Origin: Phycisphaerae bacterium
GTDB taxonomy: Bacteria > Planctomycetota > Phycisphaerae > UBA1845
NCBI GenBank assembly: GCA_024102815.1
Contig: JAGFJJ010000045.1
Span: forward strand, 85,752 to 149,751
Direction of reading: 5' to 3'
DNA: 64,000 nt
Shown here: one piece after another, positions 36,499 through 44,902 of the stretch
How positions within the stretch are numbered: position 1 is the stretch's first letter
Layout of the letters: every line of letters begins with the position of its first letter
The notes under the pieces: generated by a model
Databases searched by the model: none
The model's input: only the letters and a program-made list of their open reading frames with translations
Told to the model about the DNA's origin: nothing
Position numbers and translations under genes: made by a program

Positions 36499-37782
36499 TC
36501 AAGTCAGTCGAAGGTTGGTTGCGCAGGACGAAGCCTCAGGTGCTGGGGATGCGGTCTGAGGATCGTGGGGAAACAGCTCTTCCGCCGGCATCGCGGCCTG
36601 TTGGAGTGTCGAAGGCGCTTCGTCCGGAATTTCGCCGTCCATCACGATTCGCGAGAGTACCTCGACCTTGGACCGCCAGGATTCGGCGGCAACGTAGCGA
36701 CTGATCTTCTGGCGTGTGCCGTTGAGCTCGCCGTAGGCGAAGCGGTCGCAGGCCTGGGCGAATGCCTCCGCCGTGTCCGCAATAATCACGGGCCCGGCGA
36801 AACGTTCCACCTCCGGCAGCCTGGTCGAGATCGTCGGCAGGCCCGCGGCGAGGTATTCGTACATCTTGATGGGATTCACACTGCGGGTCATGGAGCTGCG
36901 CACGAAGGGCATGAGACCCGCGCGGAACGCGGCGCAATAGGCGGGCAGCTCGGCATTGGGTCGCCGACCGAGAAAGTACACGTTGGGCAACCCGTCGAGT
37001 TCGGCTGTGCTCGTGGCGCGGTCGCCGATCAGGACGAAGGCATACTGTGGTCGGGATCTGGCGAGGGCGGCCATCAGGGCGCGGTCGATCCAGAAGTGAA
37101 TCAGTCCAAAGAACCCGAAGATGGGTCGGTTGATGCCGGCGATGTCATCCGGGCGGGGCGGCGGATTTCGCCACGCGGAGGCGAAATGGTCGAAGTCCAC
37201 CCCGTGGCGAACGAGCGCCACATCGCTGCGCCGCTGGAGCTTGCTCCGGTAGAGCAGCTCGCTGGTGGTGATGACCACGTCCGCCCGGTCGACCAGCGTA
37301 TTCTCCGATTCCATGATGCGTTCGGAATCCAGTCCCTCGAAACCTGCGTAGTCGTCCACGCAGTAGTAGACGAAGCGCTCCGTGCGGAATCGATCGATCA
37401 GGCAGGCGACATCCGGGGCGAACGACCAGATCTGCAGGGGACGATCGGACGCTCCGGGGACGGTGCGAATGGCACGGCGAATCTGATTCACCAGCAATCG
37501 CCGGTGTACGGATCCCAGAAGCGGATCGGTCACGCCCGGCACCACCAGCGGCGTCATGTGCACGAAATTCGGGGAAACGCGGACGATGCCCCGGGCGAAA
37601 CGCCGCAGGGCCGACCACGCGGCGCGAAGGTCCTTTCCGTTGAGGTTCGGGCGGCGTGTCCCGTGGTAGTTCACCCAGATGATCTGGTTGCGCTCCGCGA
37701 GAATCTTCATGATCTGGTGCTTGCTCGTCGGATCGTAATCCCACGCGCTGGCCAGACACACAATGGTACGCCCCTCGATCAT
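36499..37782 (-). CDS. Glycosyltransferase family 4 (exopolysaccharide)
   Basis: The 427-residue protein starts IEGRTIVCLASAWDYDPTSKHQ in parts, with IIWVNYHGTRRP, a feature shared with TuaH-like glycosyltransferases. The C-terminal half has IFGFFGLIHFWID, AFVLIGDRAT, VYFLGRRPNAELP and the later VNPIKMYEYLAAGLP donor-binding block. The ATG at 37782 has AGGAAG upstream. It closes a small operon with the BY-kinase and Wza genes, suggesting a role in the polymer exported by them. Confidence 0.88.
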   Translation of the reverse strand: MIEGRTIVCLASAWDYDPTSKHQIMKILAERNQIIWVNYHGTRRPNLNGKDLRAAWSALRRFARGIVRVSPNFVHMTPLVVPGVTDPLLGSVHRRLLVNQIRRAIRTVPGASDRPLQIWSFAPDVACLIDRFRTERFVYYCVDDYAGFEGLDSERIMESENTLVDRADVVITTSELLYRSKLQRRSDVALVRHGVDFDHFASAWRNPPPRPDDIAGINRPIFGFFGLIHFWIDRALMAALARSRPQYAFVLIGDRATSTAELDGLPNVYFLGRRPNAELPAYCAAFRAGLMPFVRSSMTRSVNPIKMYEYLAAGLPTISTRLPEVERFAGPVIIADTAEAFAQACDRFAYGELNGTRQKISRYVAAESWRSKVEVLSRIVMDGEIPDEAPSTLQQAAMPAEELFPHDPQTASPAPEASSCATNLRLT

Positions 37783-37808
37783 GATGCTTCCTTGATTCGA
37801 AATTCTTC

Positions 37809-38723
37809 CTAACGCGACGAACGCGACGTTTCCTTTTCGCGATAGTCGTAGCGGTAATAGCGGTAGTAAGGGTAGCCGTAGCCGTACCGTCCGCCGGGTC
37901 GATCGCGCCCCACGACCAGGCATCCCACGATGGAGATGTTGTTCGACTGGAGCAGGCGCACGGCACGCTTGGCCGCGGCTTCGTCCGTGCGATGGAGTCG
38001 GACAACCAGCACCACGCCGTTGCACACCTGCCCGATAATGCCCACGTCGGTGACCGTCGTCGCCGGCGGCGTGTCGACGATCGTGTAGTGAAATTCGTTC
38101 TGAATCCGCTTGAAAATCGGGCGGGTGGCCGCCGAGGCGAGAATCTCCGCGGCGGGTCGGCCGTGTGTCCGACCGGCGGGCATGAACATCAAGTTGGGAA
38201 TCGGTGTCGGCTGAATCGCGTCGGAGTAATTCACCTTCCCGCTGAGCACTTCAGCGAGCCCGGGCCCTTCCTTGACCTTCAGCATGCGGGCCAGCGATCC
38301 GCGGCGGAAGTCCGCATCAACGGCCAGGACACGCAAGTGTCGGATTTCCGCGATCGTGCAGGAGAGATTCAGTGTCGTGACGCTCTTGCCCTCGCGCGGA
38401 ATGGCGCTGGTGATGGCGAGCACGCGGTGTTCATATTGCGGATTCTGACTCAGAAGCCGTGTACGAAGCGAGCGGTATTGCTCCGTAACGCTCGAGGACC
38501 GCTGGAAGAACGGGATCAGTGATTCATGCAGACCGGTGACGACGTCGAGGCTGGGTTTCCGGGACGCGGCCGGTTCCTCCGACGCGGCGTTCTCCGATCC
38601 GGCTTCGACTTCCGTCGGAGCCTCGATGGTGGCGACGGCTGCGGCTGCGGATTCCGCCTCGCCGCCGCGCGCGGCTTCGCGCTCCATCTCGGCTCGTTTC
38701 AGTGCGTCGGCGATTCTTCCCAT
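37809..38723 (-). CDS. Tyrosine autokinase, BY-kinase/CpsD type
   Basis: The 304-residue cytoplasmic kinase has the BY-kinase P-loop SAIPREGKSVTT (Walker A near residue 106), the Walker A' VLAVDADFRRG, YTIVDTPPA (Walker B) and a C-terminal tyrosine cluster in about the last 26 residues (YGYGYPYYRYYRYDY). It autophosphorylates there and gates Wzx/Wzy-type export or chain length. Its membrane partner (Wzz/chain-length domain) is not fused, and none lies next to it. It sits between the Wza-like gene and a GT4. Confidence 0.92.
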   Translation of the reverse strand: MGRIADALKRAEMEREAARGGEAESAAAAVATIEAPTEVEAGSENAASEEPAASRKPSLDVVTGLHESLIPFFQRSSSVTEQYRSLRTRLLSQNPQYEHRVLAITSAIPREGKSVTTLNLSCTIAEIRHLRVLAVDADFRRGSLARMLKVKEGPGLAEVLSGKVNYSDAIQPTPIPNLMFMPAGRTHGRPAAEILASAATRPIFKRIQNEFHYTIVDTPPATTVTDVGIIGQVCNGVVLVVRLHRTDEAAAKRAVRLLQSNNISIVGCLVVGRDRPGGRYGYGYPYYRYYRYDYREKETSRSSR

Positions 38724-38769
38724 GGCTCTTCCCTGGCTTCCCTGCGGATGAGGGAACTTTCCTCGGTGC

Positions 38770-39633
38770 TTAGAACGGCGCGCTCGAACCTCCGCTGTAG
38801 ATGACCGTCGAACTCGAGTCGTTCTGGTAGACGTCGTTGGCATCGCGGAGCTGCGCCGGCGCCGTGTAGCTGCGGACCAGCGGGCTGACCGGCCAGATCA
38901 GTTCGTGCAGCCGCTTGACGGTCCACGCAAACGGAGTCAGCGGGACCACGACCACGTCGTTCGGCTCCAGGAGAATGTTGTCGCTCCAGTTTCCACGATT
39001 GATCATGCGATTGACGTCGATCGTGAGCGTGCGGATGGGTTCTTCGCCATGCGTCGGACGAAGCACCTTGACCTGCGTCGTCCACGAACGGAAATCCACG
39101 CCGGCATTGACCACCGCATCCAGGAGTGTGTCGCGTCCGGTGTAGGGGACGGCCTGGGTCTGTTCGTTGACCTGCACGTAGTACTTCTTGCTCTGGTAGG
39201 AAACCACGCGCACGGCGACCTTGGGATCGACATAGTAGCGGCTGAGCAGGACCTCCAGCTTCGCGCCGATCTCCTTGGCGGTCATGTCCACGACCTTGAT
39301 CTCGCCGAGAAGCTTGAGGTTGATCTTGCCGTCGGGCTGAATCACCTGGGACGTGCCGTCGATCTCGAGGATTCGAGGAGCACTGATGGCCACGGCGTCC
39401 GGAATACCGACGCGATACTCGATGGCCGAGACCTTGTGCTCATGCTCGCGGAGGAAGTGGAGCATGTCCGCTTTCCTCGACGCGCAGCCGGGGGCCAGCA
39501 GCGAGGCAGCGACCACGATTGCCGCGGTGGCGCAGGTGCCTGCACGAGGACCGGAGTGACCCGCACGTGCCAAAGGGGCCGATAGGATCCGCGCCGGGGC
39601 GTACGTGTCGGATGGTCGATAGTTCATGCGCAT
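38770..39633 (-). CDS. Polysaccharide export outer-membrane lipoprotein (Wza-like)
   Basis: The 287-residue protein has an unusually long N-terminus followed by a hydrophobic core and lipobox LAPGC (Cys50). The mature part shows the poly_export domain EYRVGIPDAVAIS, VIQPDGKINLKLLGEI, YYVDPKVAVRVVSY, and SLBB-like segments with TLLDAVVNAGV and NIRLEPNDVVVV-type NILLEPNDVVVV. It forms the outer-membrane channel for the polymer. It is transcribed with the BY-kinase and GT4. The divergent gene on the right is the ExeA-like ATPase. Confidence 0.92.
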   Translation of the reverse strand: MRMNYRPSDTYAPARILSAPLARAGHSGPRAGTCATAAIVVAASLLAPGCASRKADMLHFLREHEHKVSAIEYRVGIPDAVAISAPRILEIDGTSQVIQPDGKINLKLLGEIKVVDMTAKEIGAKLEVLLSRYYVDPKVAVRVVSYQSKKYYVQVNEQTQAVPYTGRDTLLDAVVNAGVDFRSWTTQVKVLRPTHGEEPIRTLTIDVNRMINRGNWSDNILLEPNDVVVVPLTPFAWTVKRLHELIWPVSPLVRSYTAPAQLRDANDVYQNDSSSTVIYSGGSSAPF

Positions 39634-39878
39634 GGTCGGACCTTCGAGCGTCTCTGCGCACTTATCGGGTGCGACGGGACGGTTCTGAATATTCCGGTCC
39701 GATAGGGCGGCGGCGGACGGCAGAAAGCCGGGCCCGGGGGCGCCGGCCTGCTCGAAGCACCTGCGGATCGTCCCAAAAGAAGCGGGGTGGTTCCTCAAGC
39801 GCAGGCCGCAAGGGACCGATATCGCGCGGGGACGGGTCCGGCTTGAACTGCCGGATGTCGGTCCTACGGGATTCCCGC

Positions 39879-41642
39879 ATGTACGCCGATTTTTTCGGAC
39901 TTCGCGAGCTGCCGTTCAACAACACGCCGGACCCGCGTTTCTTCTATTCCACACCGGACCATGAAGAGGCGCTGGCGTCGCTGGTGTACACGGTCGAGCA
40001 GCGCAAGGGGTTCGTGCTGCTCACCGGCGAAGTCGGAACGGGCAAAACATTGCTGACCCGGATGATGCTTCGCCGCTTTGGCGAGCGCATCGCTTTCGCC
40101 ACGATTAACCACGCCGTCCGCACGACGGATGACCTGCTCGAATCGGTCTGCACGGAATTCGGTCTGCCCGTGGATGCCGCGGCCGGTCCGGCGCGGTGCA
40201 TTCGGGCACTGCACGATTTTCTGCTCGCCAAGTTCGCCCAGGATGTGCCGGTCGTGCTCGTGCTGGACGAGGCGCAAAGCATGCCGGTGGCGGCGTTCGA
40301 GCAGCTTCGAACGGTGGGGAATCTGGAAGCGGACGACGCCAAGCTGCTCCAGATCGTGATCGTCGGCCAGCCGGAACTGCAGCGGCGGTTCACGTCACCG
40401 CACCTGCGCCAGCTCGGACAACGCATATTCCGCAGCTATCATCTGCCGGCCCTGACGCTCGACGCCACGGAGGGCTATATCCACCTGCGACTTTCCGTGG
40501 CCGGCGGAACCGACCTTGATGTCTTCAACGCCGACGCCGTGGAGCTCATCCATCAGAAATCGCAAGGGCTCCCGAGACTGATCAATACGCTGTGCGACAA
40601 CGCGATGCTCAGCGCCTACTCGTCCGACCGCCGTCGCGTCGACGGGCCGTTCATGCGCTCCGTCATCGAGCAGATGGTCGTGCTGGACTCCGAGGGCGAG
40701 GCCCGGGAGAGCGGCCGGCTGGATTCGAAGGACATGGGTCTTGGCATGCCGGCAGGAAACGAGGATTGGTCGCCGCAGGCAAGACCGAAGGAAACCCAGG
40801 GGGAGGGTATCGCGCTCGACGTCATCGCCCGGCGCATGCACGACCTCGAGTCGCGCGTGCGCGAGACTCGTCTGGCCGACGAAACCGCGATGCGCGTGCG
40901 GGATGCGATCGAGCGCGCCGTTGGTGCTCCGGGAATTCGGCAGGGGGGCGGAGCGTTTGATCCCGCATTCCATGTGGACATGCACAAACTGGGTGAGCGC
41001 CTGGCGGCAATCGAACAGGAACTCGGCCTGACGGTCGCGTCGCGGTCCCGGGCTCGTGGGCTCCGTGAGGAACTCGACCACGCGTGCGGCCAGGCCCGAT
41101 CGCTGCTTGCCCGGTTGCAGGCGCGCGAACGGAATCTGGCGGACCGCGAGACGCACCTGGAGCGACTCAGTGATCGCATGCGGCTGGCCATCGAGCAGGT
41201 CCGCAAGAGTGTGATTGCCGTTCGCACGCTGGGCGAGGAGTCGAAGCGAACGCAGCGACTGGCCGCGAACACGGTGCGTGAGCTCAAGGCTGAGACGGCC
41301 CAGGCGAGGCGAATGACGGGTCGGATTCCTCATCAACCCGAGGTGTCCGCACCGGTTACGATGAGCAGCGGCGTGGAAGCGACCGTTCTCCAGGAATCGT
41401 CGAAATCGGGCGATTCCGTATTTACCATGACGACGGGGCCCGACCGCCAGGCGATCTCCGATGCGCTGATCGGCGCGCGGGACACGGCCGCCGACCTTCG
41501 GGCGATGGCTCGCGCCGCCAACATCCCCGACGACTCCGCTCTATCAAGCTCATCCGGACCGACTCCGTCGGCAAACACCTCGACGCAACGCCTCGCGCGC
41601 GACGTACAGGGGCTGCTGGAGATGATGTCGCCGGCCCGTTGA
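39879..41642 (+). CDS. ExeA/XrtA-associated AAA ATPase with long coiled-coil tail
   Basis: The 587-residue protein starts YADFFGLRELPFNNTPDPRFF in parts, the standard ExeA/TIGR03015-like N-terminus. Walker A GEVGTGKT lies at 50-57 and Walker B VLVLDEAQ near 130. After about residue 280 the chain becomes charged and helical, with coiled-coil heptads (about 300-470), then a Ser/Thr-rich end. Such ATPases occur in exopolysaccharide/exosortase loci. Divergent from the Wza gene. The ATG 24 bases upstream (39855) is another possible start. Confidence 0.87.
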   Translation: MYADFFGLRELPFNNTPDPRFFYSTPDHEEALASLVYTVEQRKGFVLLTGEVGTGKTLLTRMMLRRFGERIAFATINHAVRTTDDLLESVCTEFGLPVDAAAGPARCIRALHDFLLAKFAQDVPVVLVLDEAQSMPVAAFEQLRTVGNLEADDAKLLQIVIVGQPELQRRFTSPHLRQLGQRIFRSYHLPALTLDATEGYIHLRLSVAGGTDLDVFNADAVELIHQKSQGLPRLINTLCDNAMLSAYSSDRRRVDGPFMRSVIEQMVVLDSEGEARESGRLDSKDMGLGMPAGNEDWSPQARPKETQGEGIALDVIARRMHDLESRVRETRLADETAMRVRDAIERAVGAPGIRQGGGAFDPAFHVDMHKLGERLAAIEQELGLTVASRSRARGLREELDHACGQARSLLARLQARERNLADRETHLERLSDRMRLAIEQVRKSVIAVRTLGEESKRTQRLAANTVRELKAETAQARRMTGRIPHQPEVSAPVTMSSGVEATVLQESSKSGDSVFTMTTGPDRQAISDALIGARDTAADLRAMARAANIPDDSALSSSSGPTPSANTSTQRLARDVQGLLEMMSPAR

Positions 41643-41656
41643 GCGGTGTATCAGTC

Positions 41657-41680
41657 ACCCGCAGCGAACCGCGGGCTTTC
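41657..41680 (+). terminator. Weak terminator between convergent genes
   Basis: A short CCCGC/GCGGG stem with an eight-base loop, followed by CTTTC, lies just after the ATPase stop and before the convergent SDR gene. It is weak; I mark it as tentative. Confidence 0.25.
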
Positions 41681-41767
41681 GCCTGCGCAGACGTTCTCCG
41701 GATCCATGCACTGTGTCTTGAATTGCCGCGGGCGATTCGTCCTACCGTCGGCCGCTCTCGCGCAGGG

Positions 41768-42694
41768 TCAGATCTTCCCCGTCTTCCGCGTCCATTCCAC
41801 GGAACGGATCAGTCCGTCGCTGAGGGGAACCTGTGGCTTGTAGCCCAGCAGGTTTCGTGCCTTGGTAATGTCTGCGACGTAGCGCGTCACCTCGCCGACG
41901 CGGGCAGGTTCGTACGTGACTTTCGGCGTCACCCCCAGTGCCAGCGAGACAATGTTCACCACGTCGACAAGCGAGTTACCCTGCCCATAGGCGAGGTTGA
42001 CCGTCTCCCCGCTGACCCGGCTTTGGGCCAGAGCGTCGATCCCCGCCACGATGCCCGCCACGCAATCATCCACGTAGGTGAAATCGAGCACCTTCTCCCG
42101 GCCGAATACGGTGATCGACTCGCCCTCGGCGATCTTGCGGATGAACAGCGGAATGACACGCTCCATACGCTCGATGTCGTTGTCGTATCGGCCGTAAACG
42201 TTGCTGAATCGGAATACCAGGAACGGCAGTTGATAGCACTCGGCGAAGGAATAGATGAGCGCCTCGCCGGCGATCTTGCTGGCGCTGTAGGGACTCTCGG
42301 CCACGACGAAGTCCGCAGAGGCCTCATCGGTAACGTGGCGGTGAATGTCGCCGTAGACTTCGCGGGAGCTGGAAAAAACGATAGGAAGGCGGTTCACGCG
42401 GCAGTAGTCGAGCACGTGGAAGAGCATGGTGATGTTATCCATCGCCCGCTGTGGATGTTCCACGAGTTCGAAGACCTTGGCATTGGCGGCCAGGTGAACC
42501 ACGAGGTCAAAACGCTTGCCGTCGGGCAGGTCGCGATGGGTAATCTTCGTCAGGTCGATGGGTAGCGTCTCGATGCGATCGGTCCAGGTGTTGGTCCGGC
42601 AATCGATCCCCGTGACGCGGTCGCCGCGCTCCTGAAGGGCCAGACCCAGATTGGTGCCGATCTGCCCGCTTGAACCCGTAATCAGGATGTTCAT
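41768..42694 (-). CDS. NAD-dependent sugar-nucleotide epimerase (extended SDR)
   Basis: The 308-residue protein has the glycine motif LITGSSGQIGTNL, the catalytic SSSREVYGD serine region and YSASK (Tyr-x3-Lys), then a RFSNVYGRYDND loop. It belongs with GalE-like epimerases and dehydratases. GGAAG precedes the ATG at 42694. It is followed by gmhA and hldE transcription from the right, so it may supply a sugar for the same surface glycan; it lacks enough detail to be called HldD. Confidence 0.88.
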   Translation of the reverse strand: MNILITGSSGQIGTNLGLALQERGDRVTGIDCRTNTWTDRIETLPIDLTKITHRDLPDGKRFDLVVHLAANAKVFELVEHPQRAMDNITMLFHVLDYCRVNRLPIVFSSSREVYGDIHRHVTDEASADFVVAESPYSASKIAGEALIYSFAECYQLPFLVFRFSNVYGRYDNDIERMERVIPLFIRKIAEGESITVFGREKVLDFTYVDDCVAGIVAGIDALAQSRVSGETVNLAYGQGNSLVDVVNIVSLALGVTPKVTYEPARVGEVTRYVADITKARNLLGYKPQVPLSDGLIRSVEWTRKTGKI

Positions 42695-42756
42695 ATCCGT
42701 ACTTCCTTTGCTTCCGCGCGGTGCCCCATCCCGACCAGCCTGCTCTTCAACGCGAT

Positions 42757-43338
42757 CTACGCCCCCTGTGGCAATGCTGGAAAATACGCCTCCACGCGCT
42801 GGCAGATCAGGTGATACGCCAGTTGGTGGATTTCCTGCACACGATCGCTGCATTCGTGGTCTGCCTGAAATAGCAGCTCGCACCGATCTTTCATCGACCC
42901 GCCGGAGCGTCCGGTAAAGCCGATCGTGGCCGCACCGCGATCCCGGGCGGCGTCCAGGCCGTGCAGCACATTGGGAGAGCGCCCCGAGACGCTCAAGGCC
43001 CAGACGGCATCGCCCGGCGACGCCATCGCATTCACCTGCCGCGCGAAAATTTCATCAAAACCGAAGTCATTGCCAACGGCGGTCAGAATCGACGTGTCCG
43101 TCGTCAGCGCGATCGCCGGGAGCGGACGATGATCGGATCGAAACCGCCCGACGAGCTCGGCGGCGATGTGCTGTGCGTCGGCCGCGCTGCCCCCGTTGCC
43201 GAAGACGAGCAGCTTATTGCCGGACTCGAACGTCGCAATCAACCGGTCAGCGATAGCACCGATCAGATCGACCTGCTCGATCGCCGCCTGGGCGACGCGG
43301 ATATGCTCGCTGATGCCCGCCCGAAACACGTCAGACAC
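42757..43338 (-). CDS. gmhA: Sedoheptulose 7-phosphate isomerase GmhA
   Basis: The 193-residue SIS-domain protein has VFGNGGSAADAQHIAAELVGRF in parts, ALTTDTSILTAVGND, VWALSVSGRSPNVL and FTGRSGGSM. The C-terminus shows EIHQLAYHLICQRVE, typical of GmhA. It makes D-glycero-D-manno-heptose 7-phosphate, the first step to ADP- or GDP-heptose. A GTG start at 43338 overlaps the hldE stop by eight bases, so the two are coupled. Confidence 0.94.
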   Translation of the reverse strand: MSDVFRAGISEHIRVAQAAIEQVDLIGAIADRLIATFESGNKLLVFGNGGSAADAQHIAAELVGRFRSDHRPLPAIALTTDTSILTAVGNDFGFDEIFARQVNAMASPGDAVWALSVSGRSPNVLHGLDAARDRGAATIGFTGRSGGSMKDRCELLFQADHECSDRVQEIHQLAYHLICQRVEAYFPALPQGA

Positions 43339-44878
43339 GGTTGCCGGCTCCCTGGCGGATGCGCTCGATGAGCTGTGTCGTGCTCAGTCCCTCGACAAGC
43401 GGCAGGAGCTTGACCCGCCCGCCGTACGATTCGACGAACTCGGCGCCGACGACGCCTTTGGCCGCCCAGTCCTGTCCCTTGAGTAGTACGTCGGGCCGGA
43501 GCTTGCGGATCAGAGTTTCGGGCGTTGTCTCAGCAAAGCCCACGACGTAGTCCACGCACTCCAGCGCTCCGAGAACACGGGCGCGGAGGTCGAAGGCGTT
43601 GATCGGCCGGTCGTCACCCTTCTCCAATGCCCGAACAGAGGCGTCTTCGTTGAGTCCGATGACCAGCACCGACGCTTCGCGCCGGCAACGCTGGAGCAGG
43701 TCCACGTGCCCGGCGTGCAGAATGTCGTAACAGCCGTTGGTGAAGGCGATCGTCTCTCCACGATCGCGTCGCAATGCGAGTTCCGGAAGCAGTTCTTCGA
43801 GCGTTCGGAGCTTGCCGTTGCGCTGGCGATCTTCGAGGCGGAGTTCGGCGAGGACCTCGTCGGCGGTGATGGGCACGCAGCCGAACTTCTCGACCTCAAG
43901 CCCGCCGGCGACATTGGCAAGGCGCGCGGCCTGCTCCAGCGGCGCACCTGCGGCCGTCGCGGCGGCCAGCATCGCCAGCACGGCATCACCCGCACCGGTG
44001 TTGTCATAGACGCTGCGCGGCGTCGTGGGGATGTGGGTGCGCCTCCCGTCACGATGCACGACAACGCAGCCATCTCGATCGGCCGTGACGACCATCGCCG
44101 CGGCATCGATGCCGCGGAGCACCTCCAGCGCCGCGGGAGCCAGTTCCTCGACCGGATCGACCTGGCGTCCGACGGCAAGGGATAGCTCAGCGCGATTGGG
44201 TGTCAGAATGCTGACGCCGCGATAACGGCCGTAGTTCGCCAGTCGGGCGGGATCGACGAACACGAACTTGTTCTGCGCGCGAGCGGCGTCAACCAGTGCC
44301 CGCACCAGCCCTTCCGTTATCGCGCCCTTGTCGTAGTCCTCGATGCAAACGACATCGGCCCGGCGAATGGCGTCGGTCGCTCGGCTGCAAAGAGTATCGG
44401 CGGATTCCGCGTCGAGCGGCGTCGTAACTTCCTCATCTACACGAAGGAGCTGTTGACGGTGACGATGCTGGGCAAGTCCGACGAGGCGCGTCTTCGTCGT
44501 CGTGGGACGCCTCTCGACCGCCACGACTCCGGAGGTGTCCACGGCCATTTCATCCAGCATCCGTCGCAGTATGTCGCCGTTGGCATCGTTGCCAATCACG
44601 CCGCAGCAGGTGACCTCGCAGCCGAGGGCGCGCAGGCACGCGGCGACGTTCGCACTTCCGCCGACGGCTTCGTGGCGGTCAACGGTGCGCAATACGGGTA
44701 CAGGCGCCTCCGGGCTGATGCGTTCGGCGTCTCCGTAAAGATAGCGATCGAGGATCAGGTCCCCGACGAGAAGCACGCGCTTGTGCGTCGCGGCATGAAT
44801 CCAATGGGATAATTCCAACGGCAAGGTCAGCTCCGACTCTCGTCCCGCGGGATGCTCCGCGTGGCATCGAGGGACCAT
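43331..44878 (-). CDS. hldE: Bifunctional heptose 7-phosphate kinase/heptose 1-phosphate adenyltransferase HldE
   Basis: The protein is about 515 residues. The PfkB-type kinase half has GDLILDRYLYGDAERISPEAP in parts, GGSANVAACLRALG and NTGAGDAVLAM (catalytic Asp). The C-terminal half is a nucleotidyltransferase with FTNGCYDILHAGHVDLL (HxGH motif) and LKGQDW. It makes heptose bisphosphate and ADP-heptose. A TTG at 44824 with GGAG six bases upstream would remove 18 poorly conserved residues and is also plausible. GmhB and HldD are not in the window. Confidence 0.94.
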   Translation of the reverse strand: MVPRCHAEHPAGRESELTLPLELSHWIHAATHKRVLLVGDLILDRYLYGDAERISPEAPVPVLRTVDRHEAVGGSANVAACLRALGCEVTCCGVIGNDANGDILRRMLDEMAVDTSGVVAVERRPTTTKTRLVGLAQHRHRQQLLRVDEEVTTPLDAESADTLCSRATDAIRRADVVCIEDYDKGAITEGLVRALVDAARAQNKFVFVDPARLANYGRYRGVSILTPNRAELSLAVGRQVDPVEELAPAALEVLRGIDAAAMVVTADRDGCVVVHRDGRRTHIPTTPRSVYDNTGAGDAVLAMLAAATAAGAPLEQAARLANVAGGLEVEKFGCVPITADEVLAELRLEDRQRNGKLRTLEELLPELALRRDRGETIAFTNGCYDILHAGHVDLLQRCRREASVLVIGLNEDASVRALEKGDDRPINAFDLRARVLGALECVDYVVGFAETTPETLIRKLRPDVLLKGQDWAAKGVVGAEFVESYGGRVKLLPLVEGLSTTQLIERIRQGAGNRV

Positions 44879-44902
44879 CCTAGACGGCGCAATGCGCTTG
44901 CG

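Noticed and set aside
41768..42694. SDR gene considered as HldD because of gmhA/hldE next to it
   Set aside because: Motifs are those of general GalE-like epimerases; nothing specific for ADP-heptose epimerase was seen.
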